This document shows positions 1 through 8,605 of a stretch of 30,176 nt of DNA, piece after piece. Each line of letters starts with the position of its first letter. Position 1 is the first letter of the stretch. Origin of the DNA: VAXT01 sp964591295 (lineage in GTDB: Bacteria > Actinomycetota > Thermoleophilia > Gaiellales > Gaiellaceae); contig CAZQAG010000024.1 of the NCBI GenBank assembly GCA_964591295.1, positions 1-30,176 on the forward strand, given 5' to 3'. The notes under the pieces are model-generated. The model made no database searches and had not been told where the DNA came from. It was given only the letters and a program-made list of their open reading frames with translations. The translations under genes were made by a program, and so were the position numbers.

Positions 1-521
1 GCGGTCATGAACTCCTGGTCGTCGATCCCGAACGAATACGTCGTGTGGTTCGTGATCGTCGTGAACTTGTGGCCGACGCGCATGTGCTCGTCCATCGCGC
101 GCTGGCGGTCCTCCGCCGGTAGCGAGTACCACGAGCGCAGCTTCACGAACGGATAGACGACGAGGTAGGGGGAGCCCTTGGGGACGATCTTGCGCGGCTT
201 CCGCGCCTGCGTGTACTCCGAAGCCTTCATCGTCGCGAGATACGAGTAGGGCGTCTCGAGCCAGCCCGCGAGCGGCGTCCCGTTCAGCGCCGCGCCGAGC
301 TCGCCGAGATCCTCGTAGCGCTCCGTGATCTTCCAGAGGAAGAAGTCGCTGTCCGGCCGCACGCCGGTGACGGTGTAGGCCCGTAGCGCATCCATGCGCC
401 CGGCCCAGTCCTCGACAACCTCGGCGAACGCATCCTTCCCGGCAGCCCGCTCCTCGACAGGTAAGCGCCGCCAGGCCGGATCGACCCGGTAGAAGCCATA
501 CGCGACGTACTGACCAGTCAC
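1..521 (-). CDS. hemQ: Coproheme decarboxylase / chlorite dismutase-like protein HemQ (3' end beyond window)
   Basis: The minus strand from a GTG at 521 reads continuously to the window edge (about 173 codons), so the C-terminus is missing. I read WKITERYEDLGELGAAL, then PYLVVYPFVKLRSWYSLP, EHMRVGHKF and YSFGIDDQEF, which are the hallmark segments of the HemQ/ChdC branch of the chlorite dismutase family. The YPF tyrosine corresponds to the tyrosine that becomes a radical in coproheme decarboxylation. The family converts coproheme III to heme b in the cytoplasm, the last step of the coproporphyrin-dependent heme route used by Actinobacteria and Firmicutes. A -10-like TAAAAT at 534-529 lies seven bases before the GTG, so the gene probably has its own leaderless promoter although it starts 10 bases after the glycosidase-like gene. 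Confidence 0.88.
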   Translation of the reverse strand, partial: MTGQYVAYGFYRVDPAWRRLPVEERAAGKDAFAEVVEDWAGRMDALRAYTVTGVRPDSDFFLWKITERYEDLGELGAALNGTPLAGWLETPYSYLATMKASEYTQARKPRKIVPKGSPYLVVYPFVKLRSWYSLPAEDRQRAMDEHMRVGHKFTTITNHTTYSFGIDDQEFMT

Positions 522-528
522 GACTCGA

Positions 529-534
529 ATTTTA
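529..534 (-). promoter_or_regulatory. -10 box of hemQ, leaderless start
   Basis: TAAAAT on the minus strand is followed by seven bases and then the GTG of hemQ. It overlaps the stop region of the upstream glycosidase-like gene. Confidence 0.5.
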
Positions 535-1695
535 CGAACACGTGGTCAGCTCCCCTTTTCGGGCCTTCTCTGCGGCGTCCCTGATCTCCGGGAGGCTCGA
601 CTTCGGCCTCAGATCCACGTAGTAGGGCCCGGACTGCCAGCGATTCAGGTCGGGCTCGTCGATCAGGTGGAAGAAGAGGAGCGCGATCACCGTCGGCTGG
701 CACGCAGTGAGCTCGAGCGCCTCGCGGTAGAAGCGCGCCTGGGTCGCCTCGTCGACCGCGTCCTGACCGAGGGGGGAATCGAGGTTGAGGTACTGCGCCT
801 GGGCATCCTCGGGGATCCTCGTCTGGACCCCGAACTCCGTGTAGGCGACCGGCAGCTTCGACCCCGGCTGCGCAGTCCCGTCGAAAGCCTCTCCGAGGAG
901 GCCGACGAGCTTGTCGTAATCGGCGATGCCGATCGACGTCCCCACGGGATGCTCCGTGCTCGGCGGAAGGGAGGAGCGCGCCAGGTACGGATGGATCGCG
1001 AAGACGTCCATGATCGGCTTCGCCCGGCCGCTGGCTCGGTACGCGCGGCCCATCTCGAGGATGAAGGCGGTCGGAGACTGGGTGTGACGCGGTGCCTCGG
1101 GGTTGTCCGCCCCGCGCGGCGCCAGCGAGCCGCCGTAGACGACGATCTCCGAGGACACCGCCTTGAGCTCGTCATACGCGCGGGCGAGGAGCGAGGTGTA
1201 GGCGGGCGCGGCGATGTTGTTTCCCTGGTCGTCGTACTGGTAGAGCCAGAAGCCGTTGAGGTTCGGCTCGTTCCAGACGGCGAAGTTGCGGACGCTCGGA
1301 AGCTCGCGCGCGATCGCCGCCAGGTACGCGGTGTACTCCTCCTGCTGCGCGTCCGTCAGCGGTGCGTAACGCGGCCTGGGGGCCATGACGGTGACCAGGA
1401 GCCGCACTCCCCGGCGCTTCGTCGCGGCGGCGACGCCGCGCAGAATGGCGATCTCGCCGGCGTCGGGCTCGCTAACGCCCGGCGTCCACAGCGTCGTCAC
1501 GTTGAGCATGTTGAAGCCGGCCTGGGCGGCCAAGCCGACCCGGTGGTCGGCGAGCTTGGGGTCAGGGAGCTTGACGGCGTCCTCGAGCGCTCCCACGTAA
1601 ATCGGACGGCCCTCGTCGGACGAGCGCACGAAGAGAGCCCAAGCCCCTACCGCGACAGCGGCTGCGAGGGCAGCGGCGAGCAGCAGCTTGGTCAC
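532..1695 (-). CDS. Secreted or membrane-anchored clan-A glycosidase-like TIM-barrel protein
   Basis: The protein has about 387 residues with a hydrophobic N-terminus (LLLAAALAAAVAVGAWALFV), a signal peptide or anchor, followed by a (beta/alpha)8-type hydrolase sequence. AVWNEPNLNGFW carries the NEP motif with the likely acid/base Glu143, and AYTEFGVQ carries the likely nucleophile Glu287. That pair is typical of glycoside hydrolase clan A (families 5, 39, 53 and relatives). HPYL and LFFHLIDEPDLNRWQSG match late barrel strands. The substrate cannot be read from the sequence. A GTG at 1701 is also possible; I prefer GTG 1695 because it lies seven bases after the shared -10 box. The gene is paralogous to 9852-11324 (NEP, ASGR.KP, DEP.L.RWQ), which carries an extra C-terminal domain that this one lacks. 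Confidence 0.75.
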   Translation of the reverse strand: MTKLLLAAALAAAVAVGAWALFVRSSDEGRPIYVGALEDAVKLPDPKLADHRVGLAAQAGFNMLNVTTLWTPGVSEPDAGEIAILRGVAAATKRRGVRLLVTVMAPRPRYAPLTDAQQEEYTAYLAAIARELPSVRNFAVWNEPNLNGFWLYQYDDQGNNIAAPAYTSLLARAYDELKAVSSEIVVYGGSLAPRGADNPEAPRHTQSPTAFILEMGRAYRASGRAKPIMDVFAIHPYLARSSLPPSTEHPVGTSIGIADYDKLVGLLGEAFDGTAQPGSKLPVAYTEFGVQTRIPEDAQAQYLNLDSPLGQDAVDEATQARFYREALELTACQPTVIALLFFHLIDEPDLNRWQSGPYYVDLRPKSSLPEIRDAAEKARKGELTTCS

Positions 1696-1701
1696 GGGCA
1701 C

Positions 1702-1708
1702 TACCCTA
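1702..1708. promoter_or_regulatory. Symmetric bidirectional -10 box between glycosidase-like gene and uvrC
   Basis: TACCCTA reads TACCCT on the plus strand, eight bases before the uvrC GTG at 1716. It reads TAGGGT on the minus strand, seven bases before the GTG at 1695. Only about 20 bases separate the two starts and neither gene has a clear Shine-Dalgarno sequence, so two leaderless transcripts from one symmetric element are likely. Confidence 0.6.
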
Positions 1709-1715
1709 GATTGCC

Positions 1716-3563
1716 GTGGCGAGACACGTCTCGAAACTAGAGGACAAGCTGAAGGCGCTGCCGACCAAGCCGGGCGTCTACATGTTCCGCGACATGGGCG
1801 GACAGGTCCTCTACGTCGGCAAGGCGAAGTCGCTTCGGCCGCGCGTGCGCAGCTACTTCCAGAAGGGGGCGACGGTCACCCAGCTGCCCGAGCGGATCGC
1901 CGACCTGGAGGTGATCGTCACCGACACCGAGGTCGAGGCGCTCCACCTCGAGCAGAACCTCGTCAAGCGCTACCGGCCGCCGTTCAACGTCCGACTCCGC
2001 GACGACAAGTCGTTCCCGTACATCGCTGTCACGGTCGGGGACGAGTACCCAAGGGTCATGTTCACGCGCGAGCGGCACCGGCGCGGCGTCGTCTACTTCG
2101 GGCCGTACGCGAACGCCAAGAAGGTGCGCGAGACGCTCGACGTGCTTAACCGCGTCTTTCCCTACAGGCCGTGCGAAGGGCCCAGGCCCGGCCGCCACTC
2201 GGGGATTCCGTGCCTCGACTACCACATCGAGCGGTGCCTGGCTCCGTGCGTCGGGTACGTGTCCAAGGAGGACTACCGGAACGTGATCGACGGCGTGATC
2301 GAGTTCCTCTCCGGCGACACGAAGCCGATCGTGCGCCAGCTCGAGGAGAGGATGCGCCGCGCAGCCGAGGAGGAGCGCTTCGAAGAGGCGGCCCGGTACC
2401 GCAACCGGCTGTTCGCGGTGCGGCACCTCGCGGAGCGGCAAGGAGCTGACAAGGCCGCCGTGGGGACGATCGACGTGATTGGGATCGCGAGCGAGGGCGA
2501 TCGCGCCGTCGTCCAGGTCTTCCCGCTACGTGACGGGAAGCTGATCGACCGCTACAGCTTCCACCTCGAGAACGTGGAGGGCCAGGACACGGAGACGATC
2601 CTGGAGGCCTTCGTGCTGGAGTACTACGGGTCTGCGCCGAGCGTGCCGCCGCAGATCGTCGTGCCCCGGGATGCGGGAGACACGTCCGTCCTGGCCGAGT
2701 TCCTCACGGAGCGGCGCGGTTCGCGCGTCGAGGTGCGGGCGCCCGAGAGAGGAGAGAAGCGGCGGCTCCAGGAGCTGGCGACGCAGAACGCCCGGCTCGC
2801 CCTCGCATCCGAGGGGGTCGCAGCGGAGCAGACGCGCCTGCGCAGGGTCGAGGCGCTCGAGGAGCTTCGCGAGGCCCTCAACCTCGAGAGCCTCCCGCTA
2901 CGGATCGAGTGCTACGACGTCTCGAACATCCAGGAGGCTTCACCGGTCGGCTCGATGGTCGTCTTCCAGGACGCGGTGCCGAAGAAGGCGCACTACCGGA
3001 AGTTCGGAATCAAGGGCGCGGAGGGGCAGGACGACTTCGCGGCGCTCGCCGAAGTGATCTCGCGCCGATTCGCCCGGATGCGCGACGTAGCCGACGAGGA
3101 GTACGACGAGTCGTTCTCGTCGACGCCGAACCTCGTTCTCGTCGACGGCGGCAAAGGGCAACTCTCGGCCGTCCTGGCCGCGATGCAGGCGTACGACCTG
3201 CCACGGGTGGCCGTGATCTCGCTCGCGAAGCGGGCCGAGGAGGTCTTCGTTCCCGACCGGCCCGAGCCAATCTTGCTCGACCGGCACTCGCCGGGACTTC
3301 AGCTTCTCCAGCGGGTTCGGGACGAGGCGCATCGGTTCGCGCTCGGCTTCCACCGGCAACGGCGCGACACGAAGGCCAAGGAGTCGATCTTCGACACGCT
3401 GCCCGGCGTCGGCCCGGCGCGCAGGCGGGCCCTGCTCCAGCACTTCGGCTCGGCCGAGCGTTTCCTCGCCGCGTCCCAGGAGGAGCTCGAGGGCGTCCCC
3501 GGGATGCCGGCGAAGACGGCGCGCTCGATCTACGCGCAGCTCCACAAGGCGGGCAGGGCCTAG
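1716..3563 (+). CDS. uvrC: Excinuclease ABC subunit UvrC
   Basis: The 615-residue length is normal for UvrC, the dual-incision nuclease of bacterial nucleotide excision repair that cuts on both sides of a lesion handed over by UvrA-UvrB. Domains in order are the GIY-YIG nuclease (KPGVYMFRD, VLYVGKAKSL), a cysteine cluster (PCEG, IPCLDYHIERCLAPC), the UVR helical pair that contacts UvrB, the RNase H-like 5' nuclease (ECYDVSNIQ and LVDGGKGQL with the catalytic aspartates) and tandem helix-hairpin-helix motifs (LPGVGPARRRALL, VPGMPAKTA). The GTG start is set by the GIY-YIG alignment and the -10 box eight bases upstream. In Streptomyces and Mycobacterium uvrC is followed by rapZ, yvcK and whiA; here a lipoprotein gene follows two bases after the stop. 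Confidence 0.97.
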   Translation: MARHVSKLEDKLKALPTKPGVYMFRDMGGQVLYVGKAKSLRPRVRSYFQKGATVTQLPERIADLEVIVTDTEVEALHLEQNLVKRYRPPFNVRLRDDKSFPYIAVTVGDEYPRVMFTRERHRRGVVYFGPYANAKKVRETLDVLNRVFPYRPCEGPRPGRHSGIPCLDYHIERCLAPCVGYVSKEDYRNVIDGVIEFLSGDTKPIVRQLEERMRRAAEEERFEEAARYRNRLFAVRHLAERQGADKAAVGTIDVIGIASEGDRAVVQVFPLRDGKLIDRYSFHLENVEGQDTETILEAFVLEYYGSAPSVPPQIVVPRDAGDTSVLAEFLTERRGSRVEVRAPERGEKRRLQELATQNARLALASEGVAAEQTRLRRVEALEELREALNLESLPLRIECYDVSNIQEASPVGSMVVFQDAVPKKAHYRKFGIKGAEGQDDFAALAEVISRRFARMRDVADEEYDESFSSTPNLVLVDGGKGQLSAVLAAMQAYDLPRVAVISLAKRAEEVFVPDRPEPILLDRHSPGLQLLQRVRDEAHRFALGFHRQRRDTKAKESIFDTLPGVGPARRRALLQHFGSAERFLAASQEELEGVPGMPAKTARSIYAQLHKAGRA

Positions 3564-3565
3564 GT

Positions 3566-4246
3566 ATGCGTAGGAGTGCGCTCCTTCCCCTCGCGATGTC
3601 GATTGCGTTTCTGACGCTGGCAGGTTGTTCAAGCAAGTCGAATGCTCCGGCTGGCTCGGGAACCTCCACGCCCTCAGCGAATGCTCTTCTTTTAGATCGG
3701 GAAGCCGCGCAGGAGTTCCTACAAGCAATCGGACGCTACAACGACGAGGCCCGGAAGGTGCGTGAGACGAATCGGCACATGATTCCGTACGCAAACTCAT
3801 GCTCGAGCTTCGCCGACCAGTCAGATGTCAACCTTAAAGGGCAGATGGTTGAAATTGAAATCGTATTCCGAGGCCTCATGCAGGGAAAGCTGTCGGCGGC
3901 CCTCTTTGAAGATCTTGCGAAGACATTGAGAGGCATTCCTACAAATAACGCTGCCCTCAAGGCAGTCGCTGCTTCAGTTAACTCAGTTTCAGCGAATGCA
4001 GCACCGAGACTGAAGAGAGCCGATGTCGATTTGTGCGGGCAGCTCCGAGACTGGCAGGAAACGGGCTGGAGTAAGCGTGTCTACGACGTGCTCATCAACG
4101 CACCTTTCACGATCTTTGAGATTGATCGGAAGAGCTACGTCGAGGCTGTCAACCGAGCGGAGTCGACAGGCGTTGAGATCCAGAAGATCGACGGCGTCTC
4201 ATTCCGAGACGCTCTGGAGATCGCCTCGGTTGTCTACTACTTCTGA
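3566..4246 (+). CDS. Lipoprotein of unknown function, AT-richer than its surroundings
   Basis: The 226-residue protein opens with a lipoprotein signal (MRRSALLPLAMSIAF) ending in the lipobox LAGC, so Cys19 should be lipidated and the protein anchored outside the membrane. The mature part is low-complexity at first (SSKSNAPAGSGTSTPSA) and then predicted helical. I recognise no family. Codon choice is clearly different from the flanking genes, with many A- and T-ending codons (for example around 3690-3980), which suggests recent acquisition or relaxed selection. The start lies two bases after the uvrC stop. The sequence GTAGGAG sits after the ATG rather than before it, so the start may be translationally coupled to uvrC. 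Confidence 0.75.
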   Translation: MRRSALLPLAMSIAFLTLAGCSSKSNAPAGSGTSTPSANALLLDREAAQEFLQAIGRYNDEARKVRETNRHMIPYANSCSSFADQSDVNLKGQMVEIEIVFRGLMQGKLSAALFEDLAKTLRGIPTNNAALKAVAASVNSVSANAAPRLKRADVDLCGQLRDWQETGWSKRVYDVLINAPFTIFEIDRKSYVEAVNRAESTGVEIQKIDGVSFRDALEIASVVYYF

Positions 4247-4279
4247 ACCCCTCTGTGTGTGCGCGTAGCCACCGGGTTC

Positions 4280-5197
4280 TCACCGAGCCCCGTGCGCCTC
4301 GCGCCAGTGAACCGTCCGCAGGGTGAGGATCAGCGTGGCAAAGCCGAGGGCGGCGTTGACCGTGATGAGCGTGAGCCGCATGCCCACGCTGAAGGCGACG
4401 AGCACTCCTCCGGCGACCTTTCCGCCGAAGAGGTACAGCAAGAACGCCTGCTCCGTGCCGATCCCGGACGGGCTGATCGGGAGCAGAGAGGCGAGTGCTG
4501 CGGAGACCTGCACGAGCAGGGCGTTGTGCACCGTCGCCGGGAGCCCGAACGCATGCAGGAACATGAGCACGGCGGCGAACCGGAACAGCCAGTCGGCAAC
4601 CTGCCAGACGACGACGCGGCGGAGGTACGCCTTCTTGTCGCGGAGAATCGCGAAGCCTTGCCCTAGCCGCCGGCGAAAGTCCCCGATCTGCTCCGCGAAC
4701 CAGAGAACGACCACGAGCAGTATCAGGAGAACCAGCCCGATCACCTTCAAGAACGTGACGGGGTTGCGAATCACCCAGCCGAAGTCGAACGACGGCCCGA
4801 GAACGTCGGCTCCCGGTAGATATCCGCTCGCTGCCGCCCAGAGCACGAGCGAGCCCGCGACGAGGAAGTCGAACAGGCTGAGTAGGACGACGGTCGAGGC
4901 GATCGTCGTATAGGTGCTGTCCGGGACGCTGCGCTTCGCGAGGAACACGCGCACCGCATCGCCGCCGCGGGCAGGGATGATCGCGCTTACGCCGACTCCG
5001 GCGAAGACCGCTCCCACGATCGACCGTCTGGGGACTCGCGTCTTCGGGTAGGCGGCCTGGATGATGTTCCGCCAGGCCGTGCTCACGCATAAGAGCCGGG
5101 CTACGTGCAGGACGATGCCGAGCCCGAGCCAGCCCCAGCCGAGATCCGCCAGGTGGTCCCAGAAGACCCCGACGGCGTGCCAGATCGCGTGGATCAG
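4280..5197 (-). CDS. Lysylphosphatidylglycerol synthase transmembrane region / UPF0104-type membrane protein
   Basis: This multi-pass membrane protein resembles the flippase-like half of MprF and the AglD/UPF0104 group. Typical pieces are STAWRNIIQAAYP, IIPARGGDAVRVFLAKR, LLPISPSGIGTEQAFLLYLFGG and several long hydrophobic helices. The first GTG is at 5086, but the same frame stays open upstream and encodes LADLGWGWLGLGIVLHVARL, which is family-like N-terminal helix. No ATG, GTG or TTG occurs between the in-frame TAA near 5210 and 5086. A CTG at 5197-5195 overlaps the upstream stop as CTGA, so I place the start there (305 residues). Known family members move lipids or lipid-linked sugars; the substrate here is unknown. 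It is co-directional with 5194-5520. Confidence 0.75.
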   Translation of the reverse strand: MIHAIWHAVGVFWDHLADLGWGWLGLGIVLHVARLLCVSTAWRNIIQAAYPKTRVPRRSIVGAVFAGVGVSAIIPARGGDAVRVFLAKRSVPDSTYTTIASTVVLLSLFDFLVAGSLVLWAAASGYLPGADVLGPSFDFGWVIRNPVTFLKVIGLVLLILLVVVLWFAEQIGDFRRRLGQGFAILRDKKAYLRRVVVWQVADWLFRFAAVLMFLHAFGLPATVHNALLVQVSAALASLLPISPSGIGTEQAFLLYLFGGKVAGGVLVAFSVGMRLTLITVNAALGFATLILTLRTVHWREAHGAR

Positions 5198-5520
5198 TTG
5201 GCGCCCGCCTTAGCGAATCGGAGCTGATAGGTCACGCGCACGCCGTCGAATCGCTCGCCTGTGCTGAGCTCGAACTCCGTTGGTTCGACCTCATGCCGTC
5301 GAAAGGCGACGCGTTGCCCGTCTGGCACGACGTATTGACGGACCAACCGGCGAGCGAAGCGTCGTGCGTTCGCCTCGCTCGTCGCCCAGACAACGAGTTC
5401 GCCATCCCCGCCCTCTGCCTTCCATGCGTCATCGGCCTTCGTCGGCCCTCTGCGACGCAGATATTCCGCCTTTCCGTCGTCGGTGAGCTCGAAGTGAAGA
5501 TTGGCCTCGCCGTAATCCAC
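5194..5520 (-). CDS. Hypothetical protein, possibly the 3' part of a damaged gene
   Basis: The open frame from a GTG at 5520 gives 108 residues (LHFELTDDGKAEYLRRRG, then GELVVWATSEANARRFARRL). It looks like a soluble alpha/beta protein and I do not recognise the family. The same frame is open for about 40 more codons upstream (RATSKRSRQDFLRAHENVK) without an ATG, GTG or TTG start and in protein-like sequence. The true gene may therefore be longer and interrupted by a frameshift. Its stop overlaps the CTG proposed as start of the next gene, which implies translational coupling. Confidence 0.5.
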   Translation of the reverse strand: MDYGEANLHFELTDDGKAEYLRRRGPTKADDAWKAEGGDGELVVWATSEANARRFARRLVRQYVVPDGQRVAFRRHEVEPTEFELSTGERFDGVRVTYQLRFAKAGAN

Positions 5521-5800
5521 ATCGGGATCCCATTTCGGCTTGACGTTCTCGTGTGCCCTCAGGAAGTCCTGCCGGGAGCGCTTCGAGGTGGCCCGATACC
5601 GATGGCCGGCCCCAGACCATCGGAGAATTCGCAGCCATCCTGATTCTTCGAGGCTGACAGCAGTTCCGCCGCATCACGCGGGCTCTTGAGCCCTTCTCGA
5701 TGGAGGTCTGGATACAAGACCGAGAAGCCCGATACCCCGAAATCGATCAGCGAGGCCAGGACCTGAGTCTCGAGCTCTTTCCGATCGCCAGGTGGCAGCG
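5521..5800 (-). other. Region between pruA and the hypothetical gene with protein-like reading frames but no start
   Basis: One minus frame reads LPPGDRKELETQVLASLIDF, GFSVLYPDLHREGLKSPRDA and AELLSASKNQDGCEF without a stop down to 5559. A second frame picks up protein-like sequence near 5640 and runs into the 5194-5520 gene. Neither frame has a convincing start codon or ribosome site. The simplest reading is one gene broken by a single indel near 5600-5640 and missing its 5' end. Base composition is lower in GC than pruA. Confidence 0.35.
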
Positions 5801-7462
<1,662 letters not shown>

Positions 7463-7470
7463 TGACTTGG

Positions 7471-7476
7471 ATTCTA
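7471..7476 (-). promoter_or_regulatory. -10 box of pruA
   Basis: TAGAAT on the minus strand ends eight bases before the pruA ATG at 7462, and no Shine-Dalgarno sequence lies between. Confidence 0.5.
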
Positions 7477-7526
7477 GGGAGTAGCACGATCCCTCGGGAC
7501 TCCCGCAAGCAAACGAAGGAGGGATC

Positions 7527-8090
7527 ATGAAGCGTAAAATCACGGTGGTCGGGCTGATCGCGGCTGTGGCCGCAGTTGTCGCGGTTGCTGCCGCATTCGC
7601 CGTCAGCGGCGGCCAGCTTCCGGCCAACCGCACCGCCGGCCACGTCGTCATCGGAGCGATGGGTAGCGAGGTCGAAGGCGGCGACCCGGGGAGTACGCAG
7701 ATCGCCGTCGAGACGTACTCCTGGGGCGTGAGCAACACCCTTCACGGAGGTGGAGGCGGAGGGGGAGGCGGAGGCGGAGGTGTGACAACCGTGGAGGATC
7801 TGTCGATCGTGAAGACGATCGACAAGGCCTCGCCGGTGCTCGCCCGGAAATGCGCGATCGGCGAGCACATCCCGCAGGTGGTGCTCACGGTCTATCGGCC
7901 CGGCGGCTCGAACGAGCCGTACATGGAGTACAAGATGAGCGACGTCACCATCACGAAGGTGCAGCAATCCAGTAGCGGAAACTCGATCCCGCTCGAAGCG
8001 GTCACTTTCACGTTCGAGACGATCGAGCTGAAGTACACAACCCGCGATGGCGAGGTCGTTCAGACGACAATCGCGCAACCTGGGCCGTAG
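7527..8090 (+). CDS. Secreted Hcp-family (type VI tube fold) protein
   Basis: The 187-residue protein starts with KRKI and a long hydrophobic stretch (residues 5-26), a Sec signal peptide or membrane anchor. The rest follows the Hcp tube-protein pattern: ETYSWGVSNT, a glycine loop (G74-G85), VEDLSIVKTIDKASPVL, HIPQVVLTVYRPGG, YMEYKMSDVTITKVQQSSS and PLEAVTFTFETIELKYT. Hcp normally stacks as hexameric rings in Gram-negative type VI systems. Neither a signal peptide nor a Gram-positive host fits that use, and no tss genes are nearby. A strong ribosome site (GAAGGAGGGA) precedes the ATG, unlike the leaderless neighbours. The function here is unknown; an exported ring-forming or adhesive protein is a guess. 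Confidence 0.8.
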   Translation: MKRKITVVGLIAAVAAVVAVAAAFAVSGGQLPANRTAGHVVIGAMGSEVEGGDPGSTQIAVETYSWGVSNTLHGGGGGGGGGGGGVTTVEDLSIVKTIDKASPVLARKCAIGEHIPQVVLTVYRPGGSNEPYMEYKMSDVTITKVQQSSSGNSIPLEAVTFTFETIELKYTTRDGEVVQTTIAQPGP

Positions 8091-8103
8091 GCCCGCAGGC
8101 GGA

Positions 8104-8126
8104 CCGCGCGATGCCCAGTCGCGCGG
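8104..8126 (+). terminator. GC-rich hairpin after the Hcp-like gene
   Basis: CCGCGCGA and TCGCGCGG form a perfect 8-bp stem around a 7-base loop, 13 bases past the Hcp-like stop. There is no T-tract, so this is only a possible terminator or mRNA-end stabiliser. Confidence 0.35.
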
Positions 8127-8131
8127 GCCGC

Positions 8132-8137
8132 TACATT
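8132..8137 (+). promoter_or_regulatory. -10 box of ogt, leaderless start
   Basis: TACATT followed by exactly six bases and the GTG at 8144. This spacing puts the expected transcription start at the start codon. Confidence 0.55.
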
Positions 8138-8143
8138 CGAGTC

Positions 8144-8605
8144 GTGTCTGTTCGTCGCGTGGCGTACGAGGCCGATGGCTGGGGTGTGGGGGAGATGTGG
8201 CTTGCGGGTGACCGGCTCCTTCACCACGAGCTGCCGCGGCCAGGTGCCGCCGGAAGTGAAGCGGGCCCTGCGCTCGCGTTGCGGGTTGCCCGCTACTTCG
8301 ACGGGGAGCCCGACGACTTCCTCGACGTGGACCTCGACCTTGAGGGTGTGACCGCATTCGAGCAGGCGCTCACCGATGCGCTGCGGCGAGTGCCGCGCGG
8401 CGAGACCGTTACCTACGGCGAGCTGGCGGCGCTCGCCGGGCGCCCCAGGGCGCAGCGGGCCGCCGGGACGTTCTGTGCCCGTAACCGCTTCGGCCTCGTC
8501 GTGCCCTGCCACCGGGTCGTTGGTGCCGGCGGCATCGGCTCTTACGGCTCCCTCGGAGTCGAGTACAAGCGCAGGCTGTTGGAGCTCGAAGGTGTCACTG
8601 TCTGA
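8144..8605 (+). CDS. ogt: Methylated-DNA--protein-cysteine S-methyltransferase
   Basis: The 153-residue protein repairs O6-alkylguanine (and O4-alkylthymine) by irreversible transfer of the alkyl group to its own cysteine. The C-terminal DNA-binding and active-site domain is complete: RRVPRGETVTYGELAALAG (helix-turn-helix with the conserved Tyr), the arginine-finger region, NRFGLVVPCHRVVGAGG with acceptor Cys122, and GSYGSLGVEYKRRLLELEG. The N-terminal domain is short, as in many actinobacterial Ogt proteins. An ATG at 8111 is in frame, but GTG 8144 fits the family start and the -10 box. The 3' end overlaps whiA by 14 bases, so the two genes are probably co-transcribed. Confidence 0.95.
   Translation: MSVRRVAYEADGWGVGEMWLAGDRLLHHELPRPGAAGSEAGPALALRVARYFDGEPDDFLDVDLDLEGVTAFEQALTDALRRVPRGETVTYGELAALAGRPRAQRAAGTFCARNRFGLVVPCHRVVGAGGIGSYGSLGVEYKRRLLELEGVTV

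Noticed and set aside
667..1740. 357-codon plus-strand open frame
   Set aside because: It is antisense to the glycosidase-like gene, is very rich in Arg and Gly, and shows no motif or start signal. This is a typical shadow in high-GC DNA.
2909..3565. Long N-terminal extension of the 3566 lipoprotein frame
   Set aside because: It lies inside uvrC in another frame; the real start is the ATG at 3566, which opens a standard lipoprotein signal.
7463..7526. Possible operator: GGGAGT and ACTCCC inverted repeat before the Hcp-like gene
   Set aside because: Only six bases per arm with a long loop; this is common by chance in GC-rich DNA.
8111..8143. Alternative ATG start for ogt
   Set aside because: The extra 11 residues are not family-like, fall inside a hairpin, and would lie upstream of the -10 box.
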